Notes: generated by a model not told the origin, from the sequence alone. A stretch of 64,000 bases of DNA from Isosphaeraceae bacterium EP7 (GCA_038400315.1 CP151667.1:6645174-6709173); one strand, 5' to 3'; positions 1-9,311 are shown, counted from the stretch's first letter. A program made the numbers and translations.

Positions 1-105
1 CGAACTTCAAATGTGACATTTCCTCGCGCGGAGGTCCCTCGACGGGCCCGCCGATCGATCGAGACGTTGACCCCGCGCACGCGGGGCCTTCGGAGGCCTT
101 CATCC

Positions 106-1401
106 ATGCTTCGTAAGCTCATCGCCGCCCTGATCATCGTCGCCGCAGTCGGCGGGGCCGCCTATTTCGGCCTGGTGACCAAGGCCGACGTTAGCCACGC
201 CTTTGATTATTTGAAGAACGCCGCCGCAGGTAAGGGGGCCCACGACGACGAGCTCTCCCACAAGCAGGAGGTCGCACCGGCCATCTCCGCGACCTGGGAT
301 CGCCTGGCCGAAGTCGATGAGGTCCAGCGCAAGGCCATCGGCCTCGACACCGTCAAGGTCCGCAAGCAAACCGAACCCATCAAGCTGGAGCTGCTGGGCA
401 CCACCGGCTACGACGAGAGCACCCTCGTCCGGATCAGGCCCCGGTTCGACACCCTGGTGCAGAAAGTGAACGTCGTCAGCGGTGGAATCGTCAAGAAGGG
501 CGACCCGCTCGTCGACCTGTACAGCAACGACCTCTCCCAGGCCAAGAACGACTATCGGGTGGCCTACCTCCAGTGGGTCCTGAAGGACAGGCTCTACCGG
601 ACCCGCAAGGAGCTGGTGAAGACCGGCGCCGTGTCGCAGCTCCTCTGGGTCGAGACCCAGAATGACGAGAACACGGCGCGGCTCAACCGCGACCTGGCGG
701 CCAACAAGCTGTACGTCTACGGGATCTCCGACGAGGTGGTCGTCGCGCTGGTGGACGGGCTCAGCGAGGAGAACTTCAAGGAGATCAAGGCCAAGGACGT
801 CTCGGACCTGGCCAGCATCACCCTGAAGTCGCCCACCGACGGCATCGTCATCTCGCGCGACGTGGTGCCGGGCAACCTCTACGACGAGACGAGCACCCTG
901 CTGACCATCGCCCCGCTGGACCACCTCTATGTGTGGGGAAACGTCTACGAGAGCGACCAGTCCAAGGTGGACGTCGGTCAGACCTGGGAAATCCATTTCC
1001 CATTCCTGGCCGAGAAGGTCAAGGGGAAGGTCGAATACGTCTCCAACCGCGTGGACCCCGAGACCCACGCGATCCGGATCCGCGCATCGATCCCCAACCC
1101 CGACGGCCGCTTCAAGGCCGACAACATGGTCCGGGCGATCCTGGAGATCCCCCCCGTGGCCGGCCAGACGGTCGTCCCACGCCAGGCGGTCGTCACCATC
1201 CACGGCCAGTACTTCGTCTTCGTCGCCAAGACCCCGTCCAAGTTCGAGCGGCGGGCGATCCGCCCGACCCAGGAGAACAGCGACACGGTCATCGTCGCCT
1301 CGGGCCTGGTCGAGGGGGAGGAGATCGTCTCGCAGGGGAGCCTCCTCGTCGAGCAGATCTACGAGGACCAGAGCACCATCCACGGCCAGCTCGAGGACTG
1401 A
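106..1401 (+). CDS. Efflux RND periplasmic adaptor subunit (CusB/HlyD-like)
   Basis: This is a 431-residue membrane-fusion protein that would link an inner-membrane RND pump to an outer-membrane channel. The start at ATG 106 is chosen because a hydrophobic signal/anchor follows at once (MLRKLIAALIIVAAVGG); the open frame reaches 31 codons further upstream but that part is Arg/Pro-rich and unlike a leader. Two biotinyl/lipoyl-like halves flank a helical hairpin: the first half contains IRPRFDTLVQKVNVVSGG and the second SPTDGIVISRDVVPGN. The beta-barrel follows with YVSNRVDPETHAIRIRA, typical of CusB-type adaptors. No pump gene is visible downstream, so its partner is probably upstream of the window. 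The TolC-like gene at 61.6 kb is too far away to be an operon partner. Substrate is not predictable. Confidence 0.88.
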   Translation: MLRKLIAALIIVAAVGGAAYFGLVTKADVSHAFDYLKNAAAGKGAHDDELSHKQEVAPAISATWDRLAEVDEVQRKAIGLDTVKVRKQTEPIKLELLGTTGYDESTLVRIRPRFDTLVQKVNVVSGGIVKKGDPLVDLYSNDLSQAKNDYRVAYLQWVLKDRLYRTRKELVKTGAVSQLLWVETQNDENTARLNRDLAANKLYVYGISDEVVVALVDGLSEENFKEIKAKDVSDLASITLKSPTDGIVISRDVVPGNLYDETSTLLTIAPLDHLYVWGNVYESDQSKVDVGQTWEIHFPFLAEKVKGKVEYVSNRVDPETHAIRIRASIPNPDGRFKADNMVRAILEIPPVAGQTVVPRQAVVTIHGQYFVFVAKTPSKFERRAIRPTQENSDTVIVASGLVEGEEIVSQGSLLVEQIYEDQSTIHGQLED

Positions 1402-1415
1402 CCCTCGGCCAGATC

Positions 1416-1440
1416 GGGCCCGCCCCGGTGTGGCGGGCCC
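1416..1440 (+). terminator. GC-rich hairpin after efflux adaptor gene
   Basis: A perfect 9-bp stem (GGGCCCGCC / GGCGGGCCC) with a 7-nt loop lies 15 nt after the adaptor stop codon. There is no clear T-tract, so it may be an attenuating hairpin rather than a classical intrinsic terminator. Confidence 0.5.
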
Positions 1441-1571
1441 TCTGGAACGGGGCCGTACCGGCACATCCGGCGCCCCATTCGCGTACTTCACAGGGAACCC
1501 GCCCCCTGGGTCCCGTTACCGGTGATATGGTAATGGGGCGGTTTCCTCTCCCTGACGGTCGGGGCTTCTCC

Positions 1572-2858
1572 ATGCCGAAAGTCATCTGTCTGATCCTGGG
1601 CGGCGGGCGCGGCACGCGCCTCTTCCCGCTGACGAAGTCCAGGAGCAAGCCGGCGGTGCCGATCGGCGGCAAGTACCGCCTCATCGACATCCCGATCTCC
1701 AACTGCCTGCACTCCGGGCTCAATCAGATCTTTGTGCTGACGCAGTTCAACTCGAACAGCCTGCATCGGCACATCAGCCGGACGTACTCGTTCGACACCT
1801 TCAGCGGCGGATTCGTCGAGATCCTCGCCGCGCAGCAGACGATGCAGCACGAGAGCTGGTATCAGGGGACCGCCGACGCCGTCCGCCGCAACATCGCCTC
1901 GTTCAACGAGCCCGGCTGCGACCTGGTCCTGATCCTCTCCGGCGACCAGCTCTACCGGATGGACTTCCGGGACATGATCCGGACCCACCTGGAGAACAAG
2001 GCCGAGGCGACCATCGCCGCGCTGCCCGTCGCCGAGGGCGAGGCCAGGGCGTGCGGGATCATGCGGATCGACCCCGAAGCCCGCGTGGTCGACTTCGTCG
2101 AGAAGCCGAAGACCCCCGAGGCGCTCGCCGCCGTCCGCACCCCGGGCGACACCTTCAAGCGGTTCGGCATCGAGGCGAACAACCGCCCCTACCTGGCCAG
2201 CATGGGCATCTACCTGTTCAACAGGTCCACGCTCGTCGACCTGCTGGCATCGGAACTGACCACCGACTTCGGCAAGGAGATCTTCCCCCAGGCCATCGCC
2301 AACCACCGGGTCCAGGCCCACCTCTTCGACGGCTACTGGGAAGACATCGGCACCGTGGGTGCCTTCCACAAGGCCAATATCGACCTCACGTTAGAGAATC
2401 CGCCGTTCGACTTCATGTTCGGTGACCACCCGATCTACACCAGGCCACGCTACCTCCCCTGCTCTCGGCTGGGGGGCGTCACCGTCTCGGACAGCCTGAT
2501 CGCCGACGGCTGCTTCATCGGCAAGGGGTCGATCATCGAGAACTCGGTCATCGGCGTTCGCGCCCTGATCGGCGAGAACGTCGTGGTCCGCAACAGCTAC
2601 CTGATGGGCGCCGACCTCTACGAGACCACCAAGCAGGTCGAGGCCAACGCGCGAGCAGGCCGCCCCGACGTCGGCATCGGCGACAACTCGCGGATCGAGA
2701 ACGCCATCGTCGACAAGAACGCACGCATCGGCCGCGGTGTCCGGATCATCAATGAAGACAAGGTGATCGACTCCGAGGAAGCCCCCCACTACGTGATCCG
2801 CGACGGCATCACGGTCATCCCCAAGTTCACCATCCTGCAAGACGGCACGACCCTCTGA
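1572..2858 (+). CDS. glgC: Glucose-1-phosphate adenylyltransferase
   Basis: A 428-residue ADP-glucose pyrophosphorylase, which makes ADP-glucose from glucose-1-phosphate and ATP for glycogen synthesis in the cytoplasm. The nucleotide-binding signature ILGGGRGTRLFPLT is at residues 7-20, followed by KPAVPIGGKYRLIDIPISNC. The catalytic-region motif SGDQLYRMD and the sugar-phosphate-binding EKP sequence are present. The C-terminal part is a left-handed beta-helix (ENSVIGVRALIGENVVV and similar hexapeptides), usual for GlgC. The start at ATG 1572 gives the normal N-terminus; the frame is open far upstream but that part is a shadow of the adaptor gene. It appears to be a single gene, not next to other glycogen genes. 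Confidence 0.96.
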   Translation: MPKVICLILGGGRGTRLFPLTKSRSKPAVPIGGKYRLIDIPISNCLHSGLNQIFVLTQFNSNSLHRHISRTYSFDTFSGGFVEILAAQQTMQHESWYQGTADAVRRNIASFNEPGCDLVLILSGDQLYRMDFRDMIRTHLENKAEATIAALPVAEGEARACGIMRIDPEARVVDFVEKPKTPEALAAVRTPGDTFKRFGIEANNRPYLASMGIYLFNRSTLVDLLASELTTDFGKEIFPQAIANHRVQAHLFDGYWEDIGTVGAFHKANIDLTLENPPFDFMFGDHPIYTRPRYLPCSRLGGVTVSDSLIADGCFIGKGSIIENSVIGVRALIGENVVVRNSYLMGADLYETTKQVEANARAGRPDVGIGDNSRIENAIVDKNARIGRGVRIINEDKVIDSEEAPHYVIRDGITVIPKFTILQDGTTL

Positions 2859-2925
2859 GCCAAATGACTCCCGACCGTCCGCCTCGGAATTTGTCGCCCT
2901 CCGAATCTCATGTCCCCTCATTGCC

Positions 2926-2952
2926 GATCCCGATGGAATTTCCATCGGGATC
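2926..2952. terminator. Perfect 13-bp inverted repeat after glgC
   Basis: GATCCCGATGGAA and its exact reverse complement are separated by one base, giving a hairpin with a 12-13 bp stem 68 nt after the glgC stop. No T-run follows directly. It is most likely a transcription terminator or an mRNA 3'-end stabiliser; a palindromic protein-binding site is the alternative. Confidence 0.5.
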
Positions 2953-3020
2953 GAGCAGTCGAATTCTATAATCCCCTAAACTCAATATTCCCCCCAAAGC
3001 ACCCATTCCACCTAATCATC

Positions 3021-3049
3021 TTGCCTCTTCGACCTCCTTGTCATAAACT
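3021..3049 (+). promoter_or_regulatory. Possible sigma70-type promoter for desaturase
   Basis: TTGCCT and TAAACT are separated by exactly 17 bases, each matching the consensus at four of six positions, in an AT-rich stretch about 130 bases before the desaturase start. It would give a leader of roughly 120 nt. This rests on sequence match alone. Confidence 0.3.
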
Positions 3050-3175
3050 GGAGAAAGTTGGTCTTGCAGGCAAGTAGGGCAAGATCAGCGATATGTCTCA
3101 AGGATGAGACCGAGGTTGTCACCGCACGTCTCCCGTCGGGCAAGTCGAGGGGACGGTGTCGGGGGGATTTTGCTG

Positions 3176-4525
3176 ATGAGCGTGATGAGCTGTCGACCCA
3201 GCTTCGACCAGACGGCCCTCCAGCAGCAGATCCGGCCCCTGAGGCGGGTTGATAACCTGACGAATCTGGCCTTCCTGGCGGCCGAGTATCTCACGCTGGC
3301 GACGGTCCTCGGCGGGGCGATCGCGTTCGCCGAGCTGCGCGCGGGGTGGGGACTGGCCTGGGCCTGGAACGTCCCTGTCTTCGCGATCGCCATCGTCCTC
3401 GTCGGCGCGATCCAGCATCGGCTGGCGGGCCTGGGGCACGAGGCCTCGCATTACACGCTGCTGCACAACAAGTTCGCCAACGACCTGGTGGCCGACCTCT
3501 TCTTCATGTTCCCGCTGGTCACCACGATCCACTTCTATCGCCTGTTCCACATGGCCCACCATCAGTACACCAACGACCCGGAGCACGACCCGGACCTGGT
3601 GAACATGGGCGAGGGAAAGCAGATCCACGACCTGCCCATGCCTCGTGGCCGGTTCGTGCGCAATTATTACTTGCGGGCGCTTCTGGGCCCGCTCTCCTTC
3701 CCCAAGTTCCAGTGGGCTTATTTCCACGTGAATTCGCTGGGAAAGGGGGGCAACGTCTACATGAAGCGGACCCCCGGCGGCGACGGAGACAGCGACCGTC
3801 CGAGGGTGGGGACCGTCCTCGGCTTCGCCTTCATCCTGGCATTCAGCGTCTGGACGCAGTTCCTGGCCATGACAGGACGGTCCGAGCTCATGGTCCCGTC
3901 CACCCTTGCGGCCATTGCCATCGGGGTTTTGGGCTGCTACCTGGTGCCGACTCGCTGGACCTTTCACTCGCCCTTCCGGCAAGCGTACTCGGCGCGCTTC
4001 GCGGGCGCGGTCCGGATCTCTTACTACATCCTCGCGCAACTCGTCCTGTTTGACTTGCGGATCGCCACCGACGGGCGGTCGGCCGTGTACTTCGTCGCGC
4101 TCTGGCTCGTCCCGCTGGGCACGAGCTTCTCGTTCTTCATGCTGCTGCGGGACACGTACCAGCACGGCAACGCCGACGACGGGCGGCTGACGAACTCGAG
4201 GATCTTCAACGCCGACCCGTTCACTCGCTGGGCGGTCTTCGTCTATGGACAGGACGTCCACGTGACGCACCACCTCTTCCCGGCCATCCCTCACTTCCGG
4301 CTCCGTCGGCTGCATGCGCTTTTGAAAACGGGCCACGCCGAGTATCAGGAGAAAGTGGTCGAGGTTTACGGGACATTCTCCAATGACCGCGGCCTGCCGA
4401 CGATCCTGGACGTGATGACGACCCCGCGCGAGGAAGCCGGGTTCGAGGAGCAGGTCGGGCCGGCTTCGCTCCAGATGCCCCGGGCGGCCGGGTTCCGGGT
4501 CGGGGCCGAGCACGATGCGGCCTGA
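3176..4525 (+). CDS. Fatty acid desaturase
   Basis: A 449-residue integral-membrane di-iron desaturase of the FA_desaturase family, which would introduce a double bond into acyl chains or a related lipid. Three histidine boxes are visible: HEASH in GLGHEASHYTLLHN, HMAHHQ followed by YTNDPEHDPD, and HVTHHLFPAIPHFRLRRLH near the C-terminus. Hydrophobic segments lie between them (for example around the VLGGAIAFAEL and FAIAIVLVGAIQ regions). ATG 3176 is preceded by a GGGGGG run about 9 bases upstream; ATG 3185 and GTG 3182 are alternatives. The gene is monocistronic, flanked by non-coding DNA on both sides. The specific substrate and bond position cannot be told from sequence. Confidence 0.88.
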   Translation: MSVMSCRPSFDQTALQQQIRPLRRVDNLTNLAFLAAEYLTLATVLGGAIAFAELRAGWGLAWAWNVPVFAIAIVLVGAIQHRLAGLGHEASHYTLLHNKFANDLVADLFFMFPLVTTIHFYRLFHMAHHQYTNDPEHDPDLVNMGEGKQIHDLPMPRGRFVRNYYLRALLGPLSFPKFQWAYFHVNSLGKGGNVYMKRTPGGDGDSDRPRVGTVLGFAFILAFSVWTQFLAMTGRSELMVPSTLAAIAIGVLGCYLVPTRWTFHSPFRQAYSARFAGAVRISYYILAQLVLFDLRIATDGRSAVYFVALWLVPLGTSFSFFMLLRDTYQHGNADDGRLTNSRIFNADPFTRWAVFVYGQDVHVTHHLFPAIPHFRLRRLHALLKTGHAEYQEKVVEVYGTFSNDRGLPTILDVMTTPREEAGFEEQVGPASLQMPRAAGFRVGAEHDAA

Positions 4526-4834
4526 ATCGTGAGGGAGTGCATTTCATGCATCTTCCTTCATGCGATTCGGCCATGCTGATCGGGCGTTCGGTCGTGGTAT
4601 GAATTTCCGAATCCGTAGCCCCCGGCCGTAACGCCCATGAAACCCCTTGCCCAAGCGGTGCACGCCATCCGACCTGGCTTTTGTTCGGATCGCTCGGCCG
4701 GCCAGCCAATGCGTCGGCCGGCACGAACGTCCAGAACATCCGGTCGAGTCGAGACGTTCCTTGCCGGCTGACTTGGGTGCGATCGTCTCGCAGATTCGGG
4801 AGACCTGCCCCATGGTCAAGGGATCGATCGTCCC
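4526..4834. other. Convergent intergenic region
   Basis: About 309 bases between the ends of the desaturase and sulfatase genes. Short open frames here lack ribosome sites and family features. No strong terminator hairpin was found. Confidence 0.6.
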
Positions 4835-6448
4835 TCATTTCAAGGGAGATTCCCCCCGCGGTGCGGTCGCGCCTTGCTTGCGAAACTCCTCGTCCCTGCT
4901 CCTCCAAAGGTTGATCAATTCCTGGAGCTTCTCGGGACGCTGTGCCGCCAGATTGGTCGTCTCCGAGCGATCGACCGAGAGGTCATAAAGCTCCCACGGG
5001 GAGTTCTCGCCGGCTCCGACGATTTTCCAGTCGCCCGCCCTGAGGCCACGGTTCTTCTCGTGTCGGAAGTACAGGAACTCACGGCTCACGATGGCATCGC
5101 CGTCAAGCGCGGGAACCAGGCTCCGACCCGGCAACAGGGGGCGGGGCTCGCCGCTCCAGCGTTCGGGGGGGGCGACGCCGGCGAGTTCCAGGATGGTCGG
5201 CACAATGTCGACGAGGTGTCCCGGAGACGTTCGCACCTTGCCACGATCCTTGATCCTCGAAGGCCAGTGGGCAATCAATGGCGTCGCGATTCCCCCCTCG
5301 TGGTTCCAGGACTTGTGGAGGCGGAACGGCGTGTTGGCCGCCGTCGACCATCCCGGCCCGAGCGAAAGGTAGGTGCGTGCCGATCCCGGTGGGGCGGCCT
5401 GATCATGCTCGTCGCCACGAATGATCTGCTCGGCGCTTGCACCGTTGTCGGAGGCGAACAGGATCAAGGTGTCGTCGAGGACCCCCATCGTCTCGAGCTG
5501 GGTGATCACCCGGCCGACCTCCCGGTCGAGGCGGTCGACCATCGCGGCGTGGATCGCCATCTTCAGCGACTGGAGGTCTTTCTGCTCCTGGGTGAGCGAT
5601 GACCAGGCGACGGCGTATCCGACCTCCCCTGCTCCGATCCGGCGCCGGAGTTCCGCCTCCTTGAGGTTCCACCCGGGGATCGTCTTCGGGTCACGGGCCG
5701 AGAGCTTCGTATCGAGCAGCCCCGACTCGCGCTGGCGCTTCCAACGAGCCTCGCGGATGACGTCCCAACCGGCGGTGTACCTGGATCGGTACCGATCGAT
5801 ATCTTCCGGCAGGGCCTGGACGGGAAAGTGGGGAGCGGTGAACGCGAGGTAGAGGAAGAAAGGCGACGTTTTGTGGTTCGTTCGGTGATCGGCCAGCCAT
5901 TCCACCGCGTGGCCCCCAATGGCCGTGGTGGCGTAATACGCATCTGCCGGCCCGGGCTGCGGGAGCGGCCGGTCATCGAGCTGATGGTCTCGAGGGCTGA
6001 AGAAACGGTCCTGATCGGCCACGAGATAAGACCGATCGAACCCGCCGGCGAGGACCGGCCCGTCCACATGCCACTTCCCGGAGTGATACGAGCGATAGCC
6101 GACGGGCCTCAGCAATTCAGGGAGCAATGCCCCCCAGGCCGGACGTCGCCCGGCCGGGTCGCGGTTGACCTGCTGGGCGTAGTAGCCGGTCAGCAGGGCT
6201 GCCCGGGAGGGCCAGCACCGCCCTGTGTTGTAGAACTGGCTGAACCGAACCCCATTCGCCGCCAGCCGGTCGAGGTTCGGCGTGCTGATTTCACCGCCGT
6301 AGCTGCCGAGGTCCGAGTATCCGAGGTCGTCGGCGAGGATGAACACGACGTTCGGCCTGGCCGGGGCCGCCGGCGGAGCGGACAACGCCCGGCCCGCGGA
6401 CGCAGCGGCGATCACGAGTGCAAGCGAGGCCGTCAAGGATCGCGACAT
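4835..6448 (-). CDS. Sulfatase (arylsulfatase family)
   Basis: A 537-residue secreted type I sulfatase that hydrolyses sulfate esters, likely of algal or other polysaccharides or glycans. A signal peptide is followed by NVVFILADDLGYSDLGSYGG with the metal-binding Asp pair (D40-D41 from this start). The formylglycine motif CxPSR is at residues 78-82 (CWPSR), so maturation needs a formylglycine-generating enzyme. The motif SGKWH and the FASDNGA region complete the active site. ATG 6448 is chosen over a start eight codons upstream because AAAGG lies 8 bases before it. It is the third gene of an operon with a DUF1559 protein and a small lipoprotein, only 20 bases after the latter. This arrangement is common in planctomycetes. 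Confidence 0.94.
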   Translation of the reverse strand: MSRSLTASLALVIAAASAGRALSAPPAAPARPNVVFILADDLGYSDLGSYGGEISTPNLDRLAANGVRFSQFYNTGRCWPSRAALLTGYYAQQVNRDPAGRRPAWGALLPELLRPVGYRSYHSGKWHVDGPVLAGGFDRSYLVADQDRFFSPRDHQLDDRPLPQPGPADAYYATTAIGGHAVEWLADHRTNHKTSPFFLYLAFTAPHFPVQALPEDIDRYRSRYTAGWDVIREARWKRQRESGLLDTKLSARDPKTIPGWNLKEAELRRRIGAGEVGYAVAWSSLTQEQKDLQSLKMAIHAAMVDRLDREVGRVITQLETMGVLDDTLILFASDNGASAEQIIRGDEHDQAAPPGSARTYLSLGPGWSTAANTPFRLHKSWNHEGGIATPLIAHWPSRIKDRGKVRTSPGHLVDIVPTILELAGVAPPERWSGEPRPLLPGRSLVPALDGDAIVSREFLYFRHEKNRGLRAGDWKIVGAGENSPWELYDLSVDRSETTNLAAQRPEKLQELINLWRSRDEEFRKQGATAPRGESPLK

Positions 6449-6468
6449 CGAGTGTGCCTTTCGGGATC

Positions 6469-6945
6469 TCATCGGGACTGGAGGCTTCGGGTCCGCGTGC
6501 TGGCCGGGGGCCGCCTCTTCGGGACTTTCAGGTCGAAATCGAAGGAGTTCTCATCGTCGGCCTTGATCTCGACGTTCAGCCGGGAGTCGGCGTTATACTC
6601 CGCCGGCACCAGATCCTTGACCTTGTCGACCTTCTGAAGTTCGACCGGATCGTAGACTTGTTCATTCGTCGCCTGGATGCTGTTGATCTCGACGCGGTAG
6701 GGTCCGAGGCCAGGCCCGGCCGACTCGGGTATGGAGTACGCCCCGTCGACGACCTGTCCTACCGCTCCGGGCCCCTCGCGGAGCGGCACGAACCCGATCG
6801 TCCCCGTCGCAAGCGGTTCTCCGTCGAGCTTGACGGCGCCCGAGACGGGTCGCCTTGCCGCTTCCCACTCCGTGCCCCCACAGCCGAGGGCGGGCAGCGT
6901 GGCCAGCCCCATCGCGGCGAGGAGCCCGGCTCGAAATCCAAACAT
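6469..6945 (-). CDS. Small lipoprotein with transthyretin/CarboxypepD-like fold
   Basis: A 158-residue planctomycete-type exported protein. The N-terminus is hydrophobic and ends in ALGCGG, a weak lipobox, so membrane anchoring through that Cys is probable. The rest contains VSGAVKLDGEPLATGTIGF and DGAYSIP, as in beta-sandwich carboxypeptidase-regulatory-like proteins that sit in these operons. ATG 6945 follows GGGAG with a 7-base spacer; a TTG two codons upstream is the alternative. It lies between the DUF1559 gene (70 bases upstream) and the sulfatase (20 bases downstream). Its function is not established; a structural or assembly role at the cell surface is a guess. Confidence 0.8.
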   Translation of the reverse strand: MFGFRAGLLAAMGLATLPALGCGGTEWEAARRPVSGAVKLDGEPLATGTIGFVPLREGPGAVGQVVDGAYSIPESAGPGLGPYRVEINSIQATNEQVYDPVELQKVDKVKDLVPAEYNADSRLNVEIKADDENSFDFDLKVPKRRPPASTRTRSLQSR

Positions 6946-7015
6946 GATCAAACTCCCAGTCCATCACGGCGTCGCGGGCCTCGCACCTTCCCGATCTCGC
7001 GGCGAATCGGCCGGT

Positions 7016-8002
7016 TCAGTAGGCGTCCGCCGAGATGATCTCCCCGCCCGCCCTGGAACTCAGCCCGCCCCAAACTTCGAGGTTGACCGAGTTCTTGACG
7101 AACCGGACCGCGCCGTCGCACAGGAGCGAGTTCACACCCCCGGGGTGCCGGCTACGCGAGGTGATGAACTGGATGGAGAAGGCCCCCGGGTTGTTGACGC
7201 ACGGGGCATTCCGGCCGGGATCGTCGCCGCAGGCACTCAGATCCGGGAGGCGGCTGTTGGGCCCCTGCTTCGTCGTCACCTGATAGCAGCCCCCGCCGTC
7301 GTTCCAGATCCGCCCTCGCCGGTCGAGCACCTGGGTCGCACTCCCCGGGGACAGGGCGACCGGTGTCGTGGTCTGAAGCATCTCGAGCATCGCCAACGTG
7401 TTCGTCGTCCCGTCGGTGATCTCCGCGAGCGATGCCCCGTAGCTCAGGAAAAAGGGCGATGCCCCGGTCGCTGAAACCGCCGACCCGACCGCCCCCTGAA
7501 CGAGTAGGTTGTTCCGACCCCAGTTCGGCCCGTAGCTTCCCTTCACGTCGATCGGCGCCTGGTTCGGCCTGGCGAAGTAGACCTGCGCGTCGGACGGGCA
7601 ATCGTAAACGTTGATCCGCATCATCCGTGTCGTGTCGTTCGCGGGGTCCTCGAAAAGCGCCACGGCGAAGTTGTAGGAGTTGAACAGGGTGAGTTGTTCG
7701 TAATAAGGGAGGAGCGACACGACGAACGGGTGTCGATAGTATCCCGCGGGGTAGAGCCCCGTCAGCGGATTCAGGCCCTGGGAACCCATCGGAAATCGAT
7801 TGTTGACGTCGTGGTAAGTGTGCAAGGACAGCCCGAGTTGCTTGAGATTGTTGACGCAATGGATGCGGCGAGCTGCTTCCCTCGCCGATTGCACCGCGGG
7901 CAACAGTAGCGCGATCAGGACCGCGATGATCGAGATGACAACCAACAACTCAATGAGGGTAAATCCCCGCCGCCAACCGCCTGCTCGCGAATCCGCTCGC
8001 AT
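7016..8002 (-). CDS. DUF1559 domain protein with prepilin-type N-terminus
   Basis: A 328-residue member of the DUF1559 family, greatly expanded in planctomycetes. The N-terminus has the prepilin cleavage/methylation motif [17 protein letters not shown], so it should be processed like a type II pseudopilin, followed by [23 protein letters not shown]. The C-terminus has the typical [17 protein letters not shown] motif. ATG 8002 follows GGAG at a 7-base spacer; GTG 8023 is less likely. It is the first gene of the lipoprotein/sulfatase operon and has a good promoter match 80 bases upstream. The molecular role of the family is unknown; a pseudopilin-like surface or secretion part is usually proposed. 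Confidence 0.94.
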   Translation of the reverse strand: MRADSRAGGWRRGFTLIELLVVISIIAVLIALLLPAVQSAREAARRIHCVNNLKQLGLSLHTYHDVNNRFPMGSQGLNPLTGLYPAGYYRHPFVVSLLPYYEQLTLFNSYNFAVALFEDPANDTTRMMRINVYDCPSDAQVYFARPNQAPIDVKGSYGPNWGRNNLLVQGAVGSAVSATGASPFFLSYGASLAEITDGTTNTLAMLEMLQTTTPVALSPGSATQVLDRRGRIWNDGGGCYQVTTKQGPNSRLPDLSACGDDPGRNAPCVNNPGAFSIQFITSRSRHPGGVNSLLCDGAVRFVKNSVNLEVWGGLSSRAGGEIISADAY

Positions 8003-8414
8003 GACCCGACTCCTGATGCCCACGACCCGGCTCGGCTAACTCGTAAGGGCGTTGCCGACAATTTTCGCCGAAGAGTGCGAGATAATCACCATGTCAATCG
8101 ATTTTGTCAAGTACAAGGTCGCCGCGAAGCTTCGATGCTGAGGTGCGGCTGCAAGGTCTGGCCATTTGACTGCGATCATCTTCCCGGAAAGTCCAGGAAG
8201 GGGCTGAACGCATCGAAATGGGGCGAAGTACGACACAACCCCGATCCTGCGCCGTAGTAATTTGGCGGTTGGTCTTCCGACGCGGCCCGCCCCGCCTGGC
8301 ATGCGTTGTCTGCGGGATCGGTCTCGGTTAAAATTCGTTGAAGGGGAGACCCGGTCCCGGCGAGTGCGGATCCCGCGACGTTCGGTGCCGATCCCCCGGA
8401 TCGTGAGGTCGTCC
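8003..8414. other. Divergent intergenic region DUF1559 / kinase
   Basis: About 412 bases between divergent genes. It carries the promoter for the DUF1559 operon on the minus strand. No other gene or repeat is supported. Confidence 0.6.
8082..8110 (-). promoter_or_regulatory. Sigma70-type promoter for DUF1559-lipoprotein-sulfatase operon
   Basis: On the minus strand a perfect TTGACA is followed after 17 bases by GATTAT (four of six consensus matches), giving a leader of roughly 70 nt to the ATG at 8002. Planctomycete promoters are poorly known, so this is a consensus match only. Confidence 0.45.
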
Positions 8415-9311
8415 ATGGCGATGAATGCAAGCGTCTCCAACGAAGAGTGGATCGGCGGCTATAAGGTCGTCCGCACCATGCTCATCGGTCAGGCGACGTC
8501 CGTCATGGAGGTCGAGCAGCAGGCGACCGGCAAGCGGTTCGTCATGAAGCAGCTCCTGCCGTCTCGCGCGGGCGACGCCGACGAGCGCCGCAACCTGGCG
8601 TTCGAGGCCAGGCTGGGGACCGAGTTCCGCCACCCGAACCTGATCCGGGTCCACGAGTTCGTCAAGGACCCGGAGGGCGCCTACTTCGTGATGGATTACT
8701 TCCCGTCGTCGTACCAGCTGAGGCTGCCGATCGCCCGGCCGAGCGTCTATCCGCTGCCCAAGACGCAGCTACACCGGATCATCGAGCAGGCGGCGGCCGG
8801 GTTGGGCTACATCCACGACAAGGGTTGGGTCCACCGGGACGTGAAGCCCGAGAATATCCTGGTCAACAAGGCGGGCGAGGTCCGGGTCATCGACTATGCG
8901 CTGGCACGGCGCATCCCATCGGGCCTGGGCAAGCTGTTCGGCGGCAAGCCCCCCCGGCAGGGGACCAAGAGCTACATGTCTCCCGAGCAGATCCGCCGCG
9001 AGCCGCCGGCCCCCACGGCCGATATCTACAGCTTCGGCATCACCTGCTACGAGATCGCCTGCGGACGCCAGCCGTTCCGGGCGAACAGCGACCAGGAACT
9101 GCTGAGCAAGCACGTTCACAGCATGCCGATGCCCCCGACGAACCACAATCCGGCCATCACGCGCGAATACTCCGAGCTCGTGATGTCGATGATCGAGAAG
9201 AACCCGGCAGCCAGGCCCCCCGACCTTCGCACCTTCCTGTCCCGGTTCGCCAAGATCCGGATCTTCCAGGACGACCCGATGCCCCAGCCCATCGGCCTGG
9301 GGATGTACTGA
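8415..9311 (+). CDS. Soluble Ser/Thr protein kinase-like protein
   Basis: A 298-residue Hanks-type kinase domain with no membrane segment or sensor domain. Visible motifs are the VMK lysine (K45), the C-helix Glu (about E65), the catalytic loop HRDVKPEN (140-147) and the activation-segment end MSPEQ. The glycine-rich loop is degenerate (GQATSVMEVE), and DFG reads DYA at 160-162, so the metal Asp is kept but loop and nucleotide contacts are altered. ATG 8415 is preceded by GAGG at about 6 bases. accA follows on the same strand after 64 bases, so the two may be co-transcribed. A regulatory link to acetyl-CoA carboxylase is only a guess. Confidence 0.88.
   Translation: MAMNASVSNEEWIGGYKVVRTMLIGQATSVMEVEQQATGKRFVMKQLLPSRAGDADERRNLAFEARLGTEFRHPNLIRVHEFVKDPEGAYFVMDYFPSSYQLRLPIARPSVYPLPKTQLHRIIEQAAAGLGYIHDKGWVHRDVKPENILVNKAGEVRVIDYALARRIPSGLGKLFGGKPPRQGTKSYMSPEQIRREPPAPTADIYSFGITCYEIACGRQPFRANSDQELLSKHVHSMPMPPTNHNPAITREYSELVMSMIEKNPAARPPDLRTFLSRFAKIRIFQDDPMPQPIGLGMY

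Larger units (their letters stand above)
2859..3175. other. Intergenic region glgC / desaturase
   Basis: About 317 bases without a convincing gene. It holds a long perfect inverted repeat (2926-2952) and a more AT-rich stretch (about 2953-3060) with a possible promoter for the desaturase gene. No RNA gene was recognised. Confidence 0.6.

Noticed and set aside
1525-1571. Upstream start for glgC
   Set aside because: It would add residues without homology; ATG 1572 gives the usual GlgC N-terminus directly before the nucleotide-binding motif.
4544-4819. 91-codon minus-strand frame between desaturase and sulfatase
   Set aside because: No ribosome site, no family features, Arg-rich shadow-like composition.
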